DNA of 64,000 bases from Verrucomicrobiia bacterium (lineage in GTDB: Bacteria > Verrucomicrobiota > Verrucomicrobiia > Limisphaerales > UBA1100), in contig JAAZZB010000059.1 in NCBI GenBank assembly GCA_014239365.1, positions 62,001 to 126,000 of the forward strand, in the 5' to 3' direction. The notes below the pieces were generated by a model. The model made no database searches and was not told the origin of the DNA. It was given only the letters and a program-made list of their open reading frames with translations. A program made the translations under genes and the position numbers. Positions within the stretch are counted from its first letter, which is position 1. Every line of letters starts with the position of its first letter. Shown here in pieces: positions 34,206-44,572 of the stretch.

Positions 34206-37200
34206 AGATTCAAAATCAAAATAAACAGCGGGGTGTGGTGCTCATCGTGGCGTTAATTATGTTGGCGTTGCTGACGTTTTTGGTGATTGCATTTCTCTCC
34301 TTCACGCGGCTGGACCGCAGTGCGGTGACGATGAGTGTGCGGCAGACGGAAACTCATTTGGCGATCAATGCGGGGCTCGCACGGGCGCAAGCGGCGGTGA
34401 TTGATGAAATCGTCAACAACCGCAATTATCAGGTTTTGGTGTCCACCAATATTGACGGGGCTGCTTTCACCGAACCCATTCCAAAGGCCGAACTGCTCTT
34501 GTTGCAGTCGGATCCACGCGCGCCGGTTTACTACGATCTTGATGGCGATCGGAAGCCGGATGAGTTTCGTTATTTTTTGAATTTGAATCACGATCTGGGG
34601 CCAGGCAAACGCGCGGCATTTCAGTCCTCCACCAATCAAGTGGGCGACCCGCATTGGATTGGTGTTTTGGAAGATCCCAGTCGGCCTCACGGGAAGGGCA
34701 ACCGTTTCGTGGCGCGCTATGCTTATATGGTGACCCCGGCGGACAAGTTGCTGGACATCAATCGTGCCCACAACAACGCCAAGTCGCTCGGCAACGAGGA
34801 AGGCTACCTGCGCAGCCACGGCAATGCGGCGTGGGAACTCAACCTCGCCGGCTCTTTGGCGGCGTTGGATGCTCAGATGTTTACCTACAACGGCTACCGG
34901 CAACAGCCGAATCAATCCTCCCTCGGCGAGGCCTTTCGCCATTCGGGTGGCCAGCATCTCAATAAGAAGCGCTTTGTGGGCCTTTGGAATTATCGCTATC
35001 CATGGGGTGAAATGGACACCGTGCAACCGGGGATGCCCAACCAGCGCGAGCATATGGACGTCCTGAATTTTCTGCGCCCACCGGATCGCGCCGAGACGAA
35101 GGATATGCAGCCCGTCACTTACGAGGGCATCACGGATTGGTTGAAACGCGACTCAACGGGGCGCGCATTTTACAATCTGGCGAGCACCTTCAGCACTTTA
35201 ACCGCAGAAGCCCCCGCCACTTCAAAATCCATCGAAGAGATCGGCATCCGTCTGGGCCAACCACCGCAAGTGAAGTTGTTGTTGAATGAATATTTTTCGG
35301 ACAAAGATTTTAGCGAGAATGGTGCGGATTGGCCTATGAAGAGGTCTACACAAGTGCGAACCAACAACATGCTGGCCCCCACAGTCGCAGACACCTTGGT
35401 ATTTGACACGCCGCATGGATTCTCCAGGGGGCAAAGGATCCATCTTTTTGCCAAAGCTGGAGCATCCACCAATGGAGTGCGAACGGTGAGACGCCTAATT
35501 AGTCCGGGCAATTTTGGGCTCGTTGACAATCAGTGGTTCTTTGTAAATGTGCTGGATTCAAGGCGTATAGAATTATGGGATATTCCGTTACGACGGGGTT
35601 CAGGAGATCCTAATGATATTGATCATAAAGTGCGATTTGTAATACTGGGTCGGAATAATAAGGGGGTGGTGGTGCCAAGTGATTTCATTAATGCAGTCCC
35701 GCCGGTCGATTACACATTCGAGCTCCGCCATGATCCACTTGCGGAAAAATTCACACGTTTGGCCTCTCTTTTGCTGGATAACGCAATGCATCGGCAAGGG
35801 GATGCGTTTCACATTGGATCCGATTCCCGCCTGACTTTGTTCAATAACGAAGATGACGCCAAATTGTTCGGGGCGGACAACATCCAAGTGTATCCACCGG
35901 CCAATAATAATTTTACGCCGGAAGTGCAGCGCCTAATGCAAGTGGCGCTGAATCTCACTGAGGTGTATGCGCAGGATACAGAATATGCATTGCCCAACAA
36001 TGCTGGGCTGATGCGGTTGGCTTGGCCGCGAGTGTTCCGGCCAATATTGCTGAAGGAAAAGGGTGACGACAAAGTCTATATTGCCGGCTGGATGCGGGTG
36101 ATGAAAGATAGTGAATTGGTGGGGCTTACCGTGCGCGATTTGCCCGTGTCGCCATTGGAGTTTGATCCGGAAGTTGTTTGGAATCCGTATGATCAATTGG
36201 GGGAAGTGCCGAGGCGTCCGGTGGTGCCGCAGGTGTCCGGCAATGGTACGATGGGTTTTCCGCTGTTGATCGGCGTGAACAAACGGACGCAGGGAACTGT
36301 GGGCGGTCAGTTTAAAATTTGGCCAAGCGTGAATGAGGTGTCAGCCGCAATCAAATGGCATGTCACAGCGGATCCCAACCCAAGGCGTGTCTTGGTGAAG
36401 CCAGTGCTGCACGTGGGCGTGGAATTACGCGACAATTTATACAGCCATTCACTGGCCCTGAATGCGACGGTGGCGGGTTCGGTGAGCGGTCAATTGCAGG
36501 GAGTGGGGGCTGCTAAACCGATCAGTGCCACGATTACGCGCACCTCGCCCTTTTCAGTGAATGCTGGAAAGTCAACTTGGCCGGTGATGCAATTTCAATT
36601 TCCCTTGTCGTCGTTTTCTGTGGACGCCACAAAGCGGACAGCTTGGCGGGTGGATGATCTGGGCATCAATTTAGCCGTCAAGATTACTTGCCGCGATCCC
36701 AACGCACCACAGAATCGCGTGATTGATTATGCGCGCCTGCATTTTGCCGCTGACTTGCCGGCGCAATGGGAGCGTTGGCAATCGGATCAGGATTACAAAC
36801 AGGGCGATCAAGTGGAGGATGCGCGGGGTAATCGATACTACGCGAGAGCGGCGCACACATCGTTTGATTTCGGCGCAGATGCTCCTCGTTGGAAACACGC
36901 CGCTTGGAAACAGGGCGAAACGTTTTTGCCCAATGAAGTCATCCGCTGTGTCAACAATAGCATCAACCGAACTAATCTGTTCCGCTGTTTGCAAAAACAC
37001 ACGGCTCCGAACGGCGGAATATTCCTGCCCACGCTCAAGCAGAATGGAAATTTATTGTGGGAGATTTACCGGGGCGAAACATACGAAATGAGCTGGCAAG
37101 CGAACGATCCGTTGGTGAATGGCGTGGGCCGGGATTATACGTTGGTGCATCCCGCGAAACCCAATAACGCGCATCCATCGCAACCGCCCTACATCAAGTA

Positions 37201-38560
37201 CCTCACCGGATCGACCGGGAACTGGACTTCAAATAATTTGGGTTTTGAAAATTATGTGTATCGCCCGTGGAGCGTTTCGGATACGCGCTTTAACACGAAG
37301 AAAAATCTCACGCGGCCTTGGGCTGATTCGTACGATCACACAACCCTCAAAGATCCGGGCATCGTCCATCCCGATTCCTGGATGTTCCCGCACAAAGACA
37401 ACGGCGGGCTTGAGACGCTCGGTTGGTTGGGGATGGTGCATCGCGGAACGCCATGGCAATCGGTTTATCTAAAATCTAACCCGGCGAATCGTTTGATGAT
37501 TCATTCGATCAATGCAGTCACCGGCGTAATCACAACGGGTACGATCCCCTTCTTTTGGCAGGATGATCAGGTTCAATTACAGGGAGGGCCGCCGGATTAT
37601 CAGGGTTCTGATGGCTATATTCGTTATGATTATTCGAACCCCCAACTCGCACCCAAAACGCTAACGCTCTGGGACTCTGACTTTACCATCAACAAACTGG
37701 CCACCACCGTGGGCTACACGCACAACCCGGCTGATCCTTCGAGTTGGATGTACCTCATCAGCACGGATGCGTGGGAGCGGCAAACCGGTTCGTTGGATAC
37801 GTTGCCCACCAATGACCATCGGCTGGTGGATTTGTTTTCAACAAGCCAATCGCCGGCAGCCGCCACGGGTTTGTTATCCATCAACGCCAAAAGCCCGGCA
37901 GCTTGGGCGGCGGCGTTATCCGGCGTGGCCGTGCCGCGTAAGGTGATCCAAAATGCTGGTGGCACAAGAGAGGTGCATCCTCAGTTGTATCTCGGGCACC
38001 TCGGGCATCCGGGCAATTGCCTCGATCTCACGTGTATGAAGCACGACACCCGATTAGCTCCAGATAGGTTGATGCAGAGTATGATTGGCTCCATCAACCG
38101 ATTGCGCGGAGATGCGCCCTTTGAACGGGTAAGTGATATTCTCACGGTGAGCGAATTGACTGATGGCAATCCGGAATACAAAAAGATGATTCAAACAGCC
38201 CAGCAAAGCACAGGCAAGATGACTCAACTTTACGCGCAGGGATTTTTCCCAAATGAAATTGATTACGAACGCATTCCGCAGCAGATTCTTTCCTTGTTGC
38301 GCACGGACGGCACGCCGCGATTTGTCGCGTACACCTTCAGCCAAACCCTGAAGCCGGCGCAAAATGCGGTGGAAAAAGATGGCCTCTGCACTAATTACGC
38401 CATCAACAGCGAGGCTGCGCAACGCACGGTGTTCCGGTTGGAAGGCGTCGATAAGTGGCGCGAATATCACTACAAAAAAACCCACGGCGTTGCGACGGCT
38501 GCTCTGCCGCCTTTGCCTCGGATGGTGATTGAGAACACGGCGCCGCTGATTCTGCGTTAG
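34202..38560 (+). CDS. Very large PilX/GspK-like protein, Verru_Chthon cassette A-like
   Basis: The 1452-residue protein begins MKIQNQNKQRG, then a hydrophobic helix VVLIVALIMLALLTFLVIAF without Glu at +5, as in GspK/PilX tip pilins. The rest is a huge exported part. At about residues 855-905 and 905-960 two segments look like CBM5/12-type modules (W-x-S-D-x-x-Y-x-x-G-D-x-V, N-R-Y-Y-A-R-A, then W-K-x-G-E-x-F-x-P-N-E-V), which in other proteins bind chitin or related polysaccharides. A patch at about 35340-35720 is AT richer than its surroundings. From memory this is the 'A' member of the Verru_Chthon cassette. It probably sits at the pilus tip and contacts a surface or substrate. Confidence 0.75.
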   Translation: MKIQNQNKQRGVVLIVALIMLALLTFLVIAFLSFTRLDRSAVTMSVRQTETHLAINAGLARAQAAVIDEIVNNRNYQVLVSTNIDGAAFTEPIPKAELLLLQSDPRAPVYYDLDGDRKPDEFRYFLNLNHDLGPGKRAAFQSSTNQVGDPHWIGVLEDPSRPHGKGNRFVARYAYMVTPADKLLDINRAHNNAKSLGNEEGYLRSHGNAAWELNLAGSLAALDAQMFTYNGYRQQPNQSSLGEAFRHSGGQHLNKKRFVGLWNYRYPWGEMDTVQPGMPNQREHMDVLNFLRPPDRAETKDMQPVTYEGITDWLKRDSTGRAFYNLASTFSTLTAEAPATSKSIEEIGIRLGQPPQVKLLLNEYFSDKDFSENGADWPMKRSTQVRTNNMLAPTVADTLVFDTPHGFSRGQRIHLFAKAGASTNGVRTVRRLISPGNFGLVDNQWFFVNVLDSRRIELWDIPLRRGSGDPNDIDHKVRFVILGRNNKGVVVPSDFINAVPPVDYTFELRHDPLAEKFTRLASLLLDNAMHRQGDAFHIGSDSRLTLFNNEDDAKLFGADNIQVYPPANNNFTPEVQRLMQVALNLTEVYAQDTEYALPNNAGLMRLAWPRVFRPILLKEKGDDKVYIAGWMRVMKDSELVGLTVRDLPVSPLEFDPEVVWNPYDQLGEVPRRPVVPQVSGNGTMGFPLLIGVNKRTQGTVGGQFKIWPSVNEVSAAIKWHVTADPNPRRVLVKPVLHVGVELRDNLYSHSLALNATVAGSVSGQLQGVGAAKPISATITRTSPFSVNAGKSTWPVMQFQFPLSSFSVDATKRTAWRVDDLGINLAVKITCRDPNAPQNRVIDYARLHFAADLPAQWERWQSDQDYKQGDQVEDARGNRYYARAAHTSFDFGADAPRWKHAAWKQGETFLPNEVIRCVNNSINRTNLFRCLQKHTAPNGGIFLPTLKQNGNLLWEIYRGETYEMSWQANDPLVNGVGRDYTLVHPAKPNNAHPSQPPYIKYLTGSTGNWTSNNLGFENYVYRPWSVSDTRFNTKKNLTRPWADSYDHTTLKDPGIVHPDSWMFPHKDNGGLETLGWLGMVHRGTPWQSVYLKSNPANRLMIHSINAVTGVITTGTIPFFWQDDQVQLQGGPPDYQGSDGYIRYDYSNPQLAPKTLTLWDSDFTINKLATTVGYTHNPADPSSWMYLISTDAWERQTGSLDTLPTNDHRLVDLFSTSQSPAAATGLLSINAKSPAAWAAALSGVAVPRKVIQNAGGTREVHPQLYLGHLGHPGNCLDLTCMKHDTRLAPDRLMQSMIGSINRLRGDAPFERVSDILTVSELTDGNPEYKKMIQTAQQSTGKMTQLYAQGFFPNEIDYERIPQQILSLLRTDGTPRFVAYTFSQTLKPAQNAVEKDGLCTNYAINSEAAQRTVFRLEGVDKWREYHYKKTHGVATAALPPLPRMVIENTAPLILR

Positions 38561-38607
38561 CGCGGGCTTGGTTTTTGCGCGTCTTGCGCGTACGGTGCGC
38601 TCCTTTT

Positions 38608-41562
38608 ATGGGAGCGAACGTCATTCGAATCGGTGGGGCGCGGGAGCATAATCTCAAGAATCTTTCGCTCACTATTCCGCGCGATCAGTTGGTGGTGGTC
38701 ACGGGCCTCAGTGGCTCGGGGAAATCTTCGTTGGCGTTTGATACCATTTACGCCGAGGGACAGCGCAAGTATGTCGAATCGCTTTCGGCTTATGCGCGGC
38801 AGTTCCTCGACCAAATGCAGAAGCCGGAGTTGGATTTTATCGAGGGCCTTTCGCCCACCATCGCCATTGAGCAACGCAGCGCCGGTGGCAGTATGCGCTC
38901 CATCATCGCGACGACGACTGAGATTTTTGATTATCTTCGGCTGCTCTACGCGCACGTGGGCACGCCGCATTGTCCGGAGAGCGGCGAGCCGATGAGCCAG
39001 CAAACGCCCACGGAAATTATTGATCGTTTGATGGAAATGAAAACCGGCACGCGCGTGATGTTGCTCGCGCCGGTGGTCAGCCATCAAAAGGGCGAGTTCC
39101 GCGATGTCATCGAAAAGCTTGCGCGCGAAGGGTTTGTGCGTGCGCGTGTGGATGGCGAGTTGGTGGAGCTGGAAGTGAACACGCGCATCACGATCGATCC
39201 CAAAAAGAAACACAACATCGAAGCCGTGGTGGATCGGCTTGTCATCGGCGATGGGATGCGGCAACGCCTCGCCGATTCTGTGGAGACGGCACTCAAGTGG
39301 GGCCAAGGCCGCGTGCTTGCGCTGCATCAATCGTCCAAGAAAAAAACGGATCAATGGGATGAGACGTTGCACTCCACCAAAATGGTTTCCAGCGCCACCG
39401 GTAAAAGTTACGACACGCTCACACCCAAGCATTTTTCGTTTAACTCGCCCTTCGGCGCTTGCCCCGTGTGTCACGGGTTGGGGCAGAAATTGGTTTTCGA
39501 TGCGGATCTCGTGGTGCCTAATCCCGAAAAGACTCTTACCCAAGGGGCCATTGCCCCGTGGAAACGTGGTGGCCGGCGAATGATCATTTATTACAACCAC
39601 GTCATCAAAGCCGTCGCCGCGCACTATGATCAGCCGCTTGATGTGCCGTGGGAAAAATTGCCCGAAGCATTTCGCGGGGTGATGCTGCACGGCTCGGGCG
39701 AGGAGGAAATCAAGTTTGCCTTTTGGCGCGCGTCCAAGAAAAACCCCAAGCCCAAACCATTCGAAGGCGTCATCCCCAATCTCGAGCGGTTGCTGCAGGA
39801 AACCGACAGTGAGTTCACTCGGAAACGCGTGAAAAACTGTATGAGCAGCCAGCCGTGCGATGCCTGCCATGGCCAACGCCTCAAGCCTGAATTGCTGGCT
39901 TGCACATTAGGTGGCACGAAAGCGAACCGCTTCCGCCCCAAAGGTCGCCGCCGCAAGGTGGCCATTCCGGGCCTTTCGGTGATGGAAGTGTGCCGCTTGT
40001 CTGTGGCCGATGCGTTGAAATTTTTTGATTCATTGAAGTTCACCGAGTTGCAGGAAAAAATTGGCGGCGAGGTGATGAAAGAAATCAAGGCGCGCCTTGG
40101 CTTTCTCGGCAATGTGGGCCTCGGCTATTTATCCCTCAACCGCGAAAGCGGCACGCTCAGTGGCGGTGAAGCCCAACGCATTCGCTTGGCCACTCAAATT
40201 GGAGCGGGCCTCGTGGGCGTCATTTACATTCTTGATGAACCGAGTATCGGCCTGCACCAACGCGATAATGATCGCTTGCTCGCCACGTTGAAAGGCTTGC
40301 GTGATCTGGGCAATACAGTGCTCGTGGTGGAACACGATGAGGATACCATTCGCGCTGCCGATCACGTGATCGACATCGGCCCCGGCGCGGGCGTGCACGG
40401 CGGCGAACTTGTTGCAGCCGGCACGGTGAAACAAATCTGCAAAGTGAAACGCTCGATCACCGGCAAATATCTTTCCGGTCAATTCACCATATCGCCACCG
40501 GAAGAACGCACGGCCGCCACGCCCGAGCGAGGGTGGTTGGAGATTCGTGGTGCGTCGGAAAATAATTTGCGGGACATTGACGTGCGCATTCCGCTGGGGA
40601 CCTTTACGTGCGTGACCGGCGTCAGCGGTTCAGGTAAGAGCACGTTGGTGGATGACGTGCTCCGCCGCGCGCTCTTCCGCAAATGGCACGGCTCCAAGGA
40701 TCGTCCCGGCGCGCACGAATCCATTGAGGGAATGGAGCATCTCGACAAAGCGATCGTCATCGACCAATCACCCATCGGCCGCACGCCGCGCAGCAATCCC
40801 GCAACGTACACGGGAATGTTCACGCACATTCGCGATTTGTTCGCGCGGCTGCCCTCGGCCAAAGTGCGTGGCTATGGGCCGGGGCGTTTTAGTTTTAATG
40901 TGAAAGGCGGCCGCTGCGAACGCTGCCAAGGCGATGGTCTTCTGAAAATTGAAATGCATTTTTTGCCTGCGGTTTATGTGCCCTGCGAAGATTGCCAAGG
41001 CCGCCGTTACAATCGCGAAACGCTCGAGATGCATTACAAAGGCCTGAACATCGCCGATGTGCTGGCGCTAACGGTCGATGAAGCGTGCGTGTTTTTTCGG
41101 TCGGTGCCGCAGGTTTATAGCGTCTGCGTCACGTTGGCGGAAGTCGGGCTGGGCTATCTACAACTCGGCCAAAGCGCCACCACGCTCAGCGGCGGCGAGG
41201 CGCAACGAATGAAACTTTCCAGCGAACTGTGCAAACGCGCCACCGGTCGCACTTTATATTTATTGGATGAACCGACGACGGGTTTGCATTTTCATGATGT
41301 GGCGCGGCTGCTTGATGTGTTTGCCAAACTGCGCGATTCAGGAAATACGCTGGTGGTGATCGAGCATAATTTGGACGTCATCAAGTGCGCCGATTGGTTG
41401 GTGGATCTCGGCCCGGAAGGCGGCGACGGCGGCGGTCGGTTGGTTGCTGAGGGCCCGCCAGAGCACGTGGCAAAATGCGCGAAGAGCCACACGGGCCGTT
41501 TTTTGAGTCGCGCATTACCCGCGCCCAAGGCTAAAGTTCGGCGGAAGGTGTCTACAGGATGA
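38608..41562 (+). CDS. uvrA: Excinuclease ABC subunit A
   Basis: ATG 38608 is the start (MGANVIRIGGAREHNLKNL); an in-frame ATG-like start at 38575 overlaps the previous gene end. The 984-residue protein has two ABC ATPase modules: GLSGSGKSSLAFDT (about 33-46) and GVSGSGKSTLVDDVLRR (about 671-687), signatures LSGGEAQRIRLA and LSGGEAQRMKLS, and zinc modules with CPVCHG, CDACHGQ, CERCQGDG and CEDCQGRR. UvrA dimers find bulky DNA damage and load UvrB in nucleotide excision repair. The downstream TPR gene starts at its stop (ATGA). Length is normal. Confidence 0.97.
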   Translation: MGANVIRIGGAREHNLKNLSLTIPRDQLVVVTGLSGSGKSSLAFDTIYAEGQRKYVESLSAYARQFLDQMQKPELDFIEGLSPTIAIEQRSAGGSMRSIIATTTEIFDYLRLLYAHVGTPHCPESGEPMSQQTPTEIIDRLMEMKTGTRVMLLAPVVSHQKGEFRDVIEKLAREGFVRARVDGELVELEVNTRITIDPKKKHNIEAVVDRLVIGDGMRQRLADSVETALKWGQGRVLALHQSSKKKTDQWDETLHSTKMVSSATGKSYDTLTPKHFSFNSPFGACPVCHGLGQKLVFDADLVVPNPEKTLTQGAIAPWKRGGRRMIIYYNHVIKAVAAHYDQPLDVPWEKLPEAFRGVMLHGSGEEEIKFAFWRASKKNPKPKPFEGVIPNLERLLQETDSEFTRKRVKNCMSSQPCDACHGQRLKPELLACTLGGTKANRFRPKGRRRKVAIPGLSVMEVCRLSVADALKFFDSLKFTELQEKIGGEVMKEIKARLGFLGNVGLGYLSLNRESGTLSGGEAQRIRLATQIGAGLVGVIYILDEPSIGLHQRDNDRLLATLKGLRDLGNTVLVVEHDEDTIRAADHVIDIGPGAGVHGGELVAAGTVKQICKVKRSITGKYLSGQFTISPPEERTAATPERGWLEIRGASENNLRDIDVRIPLGTFTCVTGVSGSGKSTLVDDVLRRALFRKWHGSKDRPGAHESIEGMEHLDKAIVIDQSPIGRTPRSNPATYTGMFTHIRDLFARLPSAKVRGYGPGRFSFNVKGGRCERCQGDGLLKIEMHFLPAVYVPCEDCQGRRYNRETLEMHYKGLNIADVLALTVDEACVFFRSVPQVYSVCVTLAEVGLGYLQLGQSATTLSGGEAQRMKLSSELCKRATGRTLYLLDEPTTGLHFHDVARLLDVFAKLRDSGNTLVVIEHNLDVIKCADWLVDLGPEGGDGGGRLVAEGPPEHVAKCAKSHTGRFLSRALPAPKAKVRRKVSTG

Positions 41563-44150
41563 GGGGGTTCACTTTAATTTTTTTGGTGCTGGCTCAAACC
41601 GCGATCGCGGGGGTAATCGGTGACGTCCGTGTGCGCACCGGCCCGTCGGACACGCCTTCCGAACGCGCTTATCTTGCGGCAGCCCGTGGTTTTCAGGCCG
41701 GTCATTGGGCTACGGCTGCGGGTTGGTTGGAGGAGTTTGCTCGGGCTTATCCCGATTCAGCCCATCGCGCACAAGCGGTTTTGCTTCGTGCCCAGGCGCT
41801 TTATCAAATGGGGGAATTTACAAAAGCGGCAGCGGAAATTTCCAAAGGCGAAAATGCCGCCGGCGAACTGGCCGATGGTTATCTTTACTGGAAAGCTGAA
41901 TGCCGATTACGGCTGGAACAGTTTGATGCCGCATCAGTTCATTTGCAGGATTTGTTGCGCAAATATCCTGCCTCCAACCACGCGCTTGCCGCGAGCGTGG
42001 CTTTGGCCACGGTGTCCGCCCGCAAAAAAGATTGGGCAAATGTGGTGCAGTTGTTGCGGCCCACTGAAGGAAAATTTCAAGTGCTGGCCAAGGCGCATCC
42101 GCATTCCAGCTGGGCGCAGGAAGGTCGGTTGCTGTTGGCGCAAGCGTTGTTTGAACAACAAGATTGGAAAACTGCTGCGGAGGAATTAGGTCAACTGCCC
42201 GCTAGCACGGAATTGCACCGCGAATGGCGGCGGCTGTTTCTGTTGGCCAAACTCGAAAATCAGGCGGGCAAGCCGAAGGACGCCCTGAGGACCACCGCGC
42301 GCGTGGCGGAGTTGGCGCGCCAAACGGAGCAGACTAATCAACTGGCGCAGGTGCATCTTTTTAGGGCCGCCATTTATGAGCAGACCGAAGACGTCCCGGC
42401 CGCGCTGCAGGAGTACGCCCGAATGCAGGCATCCGCAATGCCGGAAGTTCAGCGTCGGGAAGGGTATCTGCGTGCGGCGCTACTTCAGATGAGGCAGGGA
42501 AATTACGCCGGGGCGATCACCGCGCTGGATGATTTGGCGAAGAAAACTGTGGCCAAAAATTTTGTGGGCAACCTGCATTGCTTTGCGGGTGAGCTGGAAT
42601 TATTACGCCATCGACGCGGCGACAGTGGGGCGCTTGCAAAAGCGCGTGCGCGGTTTGCGCAGGCCGGGCAATCGCTCGATCCCGCCGTTCAAGGCCGCGC
42701 CAAGTGGGGAGAAGGGTGGTGTCATTTTGCAGAGGGAGCCAATGGAAAGCAACAATCCGCGCGGGATGCCTGGAGCCAAGCCATCAAATTGCTTGGCGAT
42801 TCACCGTTGTCTCCTTGGGCACGGTTGCAGCTGGCCGAGGCTCAGGCCCGCACGGGGCAACACGCCGCAGCGCGCGCCACTTTGCAGGATGATTTGCCCG
42901 CGCCTTTGGTTGACCTTGCGCGTGCGGTTACTTTGCGCAGCGCATTGGCGCTTGGAGATTATCCGGCAGCGGATTTATTGCTTAAAGAACTGCGTCCGCG
43001 CAATGTTGCCTTGGCGGACAACGGATTGTTGGCGATGGCGCAAGCGCGGCTGGATGCAGGGCAAGCGCCCGAGGCGCAGCTCGTGTTGGCGCGGCTGCAA
43101 CAGGAATCGCCGGATTCGCGGCTGCAACCTGATGCGGGGTTGGAAGTCATTCGCGGGTTGGTGGCCAAGGCGGATTGGGCCGCGGCCAATGCGGCATATG
43201 CATTGTGGTTGGAGAACAATAAGACGCATCCGCTGCGGGCGCGGGTGATGTTCGATCACGCGTGGGCGCAGTCGATGGGGGGGCAATCGACCAATGTGGT
43301 GGCGGCATTTCGTTCGGTGATTGTGGCGTACCCCAAAACCGAACAGGCTCATATGGCGAATATGTGGCTGGCGGATGATGCGTTTAATTCCGGCACCAAT
43401 CATTTGGGCGCGGAAAAAATTTACAAATCCATTTCCAGCCAAACCAATGCGCCGGTGACATTGCGGCGACGGGCAACCTTGATGGCCGGGCGGGCGGCGA
43501 TGGCACGGCAAGGGTTTGGCGAGGCGCGGAAGGAATTTACTCGATTGATTAATGATCAAGACACACCGGCCCCAATGAAGTCCGAGGCGCACTTTGCGTT
43601 GGGCGATCTCACGATGCTGGAGCTGGGCGCGGCGGGGCTCAATGCCGCGACCAATTCGTTTTACAATGTGGTGCAGGCGAGCCCGACCAATGCCGTGGCG
43701 GCGCGTGCGTGGGGGCGCATCGCTGATTCTTGCCTCGCGGTTTCCGCGAAGTTGCCGGGGCGCCGGGAGGACGCTCGGTTGGCTTATGTTAAAGCGATTG
43801 GAATTTCGGGCCCGGTGCCGGTGGCGGTGAAAAGTCAGGCCCGGGTGGGGTTGGCAAAAGTGTTGAGGCAGCAGGCCGAAGGCAGTGCGGATAGCGAGAA
43901 GAAGTTGGCCGAAGCGGTGGATCATTTGTTGGCGGTGGTGCACGGCAAACATTTGCAGCCGGGCGAAATGCAGGATGCGTATTGGCGGGGACAAAGCGGC
44001 TTGATGGCAATGGATTTGTTGAGTCAATTGGGTAAACCCAAAGAGGCGTTGGAGGTCTGTAACATTTTGATTCAAAATTTTCCGGCGATGCGAAAGGGAT
44101 TGGAGGTTCGCAAGCAACGGATTTTAGATCTCTCTGCGCAGCCTGAATGA
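41559..44150 (+). CDS. Exported tetratricopeptide-repeat protein
   Basis: The ATG overlaps the uvrA stop. The 863-residue protein begins with a signal peptide (MRGFTLIFLVLAQTAIAG) and is then almost wholly alpha-helical TPR-like repeats with A-x-x-x-L-x-x-A/Y-P spacing (for example RGFQAGHWATAAGWLEEFA, LLRAQALYQMGEF, AFRSVIVAYPKTEQAHMA). It ends with charged helices. TPR proteins of this size are scaffolds in the periplasm or outer membrane, often linked to secretion or envelope assembly. No enzyme motif is seen. The coupling to uvrA may be only positional. Confidence 0.8.
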   Translation: MRGFTLIFLVLAQTAIAGVIGDVRVRTGPSDTPSERAYLAAARGFQAGHWATAAGWLEEFARAYPDSAHRAQAVLLRAQALYQMGEFTKAAAEISKGENAAGELADGYLYWKAECRLRLEQFDAASVHLQDLLRKYPASNHALAASVALATVSARKKDWANVVQLLRPTEGKFQVLAKAHPHSSWAQEGRLLLAQALFEQQDWKTAAEELGQLPASTELHREWRRLFLLAKLENQAGKPKDALRTTARVAELARQTEQTNQLAQVHLFRAAIYEQTEDVPAALQEYARMQASAMPEVQRREGYLRAALLQMRQGNYAGAITALDDLAKKTVAKNFVGNLHCFAGELELLRHRRGDSGALAKARARFAQAGQSLDPAVQGRAKWGEGWCHFAEGANGKQQSARDAWSQAIKLLGDSPLSPWARLQLAEAQARTGQHAAARATLQDDLPAPLVDLARAVTLRSALALGDYPAADLLLKELRPRNVALADNGLLAMAQARLDAGQAPEAQLVLARLQQESPDSRLQPDAGLEVIRGLVAKADWAAANAAYALWLENNKTHPLRARVMFDHAWAQSMGGQSTNVVAAFRSVIVAYPKTEQAHMANMWLADDAFNSGTNHLGAEKIYKSISSQTNAPVTLRRRATLMAGRAAMARQGFGEARKEFTRLINDQDTPAPMKSEAHFALGDLTMLELGAAGLNAATNSFYNVVQASPTNAVAARAWGRIADSCLAVSAKLPGRREDARLAYVKAIGISGPVPVAVKSQARVGLAKVLRQQAEGSADSEKKLAEAVDHLLAVVHGKHLQPGEMQDAYWRGQSGLMAMDLLSQLGKPKEALEVCNILIQNFPAMRKGLEVRKQRILDLSAQPE

Positions 44151-44193
44151 TGCGGGGTTGATTGTCGGTGGAATTTGGAGTATCTTTTTTCGG

Positions 44194-44547
44194 ATGGAAA
44201 CACAAGAAGCACAAACGCAGAATTGCGTGACGCTCACGCCCGAGGCCGTGGCAGAGGTGCAACGGATGATCGCCGCCGAGGCCGAGCCGGGCGGCAAGGC
44301 GCTGCGTGTGTATGTGGAGCAGGGTGGCTGCTCGGGGATGCAGTATGGACTGGTGTTTGATGAAAAACGCGATGACGACCGCGTGATGGATTGCGATGGC
44401 GTGCCGGTGGTGGTGGATGCGATTAGCGCGGATTTCTTGCGCGGGTCGATGGTAAATTTTTCGGATGACCTCAACGATAGCGGGTTCAAGATTACCAATC
44501 CCAATGCCAAAGTGAGCTGCGGGTGCGGGAAGTCTTTTGAGGTTTGA
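44194..44547 (+). CDS. A-type iron-sulfur cluster carrier (IscA/ErpA/HesB family)
   Basis: ATG 44194 is preferred over 44158, which would add a hydrophobic leader not seen in the family. The 117-residue protein has the three conserved Cys: C46 in EQGGCSGMQYG and C109, C111 in VSCGCGKSF, with the typical L-T-P-E-A-V-A-E-V start and V-D-x-x-S-A-D-F-L and N-F-S-D-D-L-x-x-S-G-F-K-I-x-N-P-N-A. It delivers Fe-S clusters to client enzymes. The next gene, thiC, encodes a 4Fe-4S enzyme, so the placement is sensible. Confidence 0.93.
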   Translation: METQEAQTQNCVTLTPEAVAEVQRMIAAEAEPGGKALRVYVEQGGCSGMQYGLVFDEKRDDDRVMDCDGVPVVVDAISADFLRGSMVNFSDDLNDSGFKITNPNAKVSCGCGKSFEV

Positions 44548-44572
44548 CCCTCCGCTCGCGGGCGGCTAGAAA

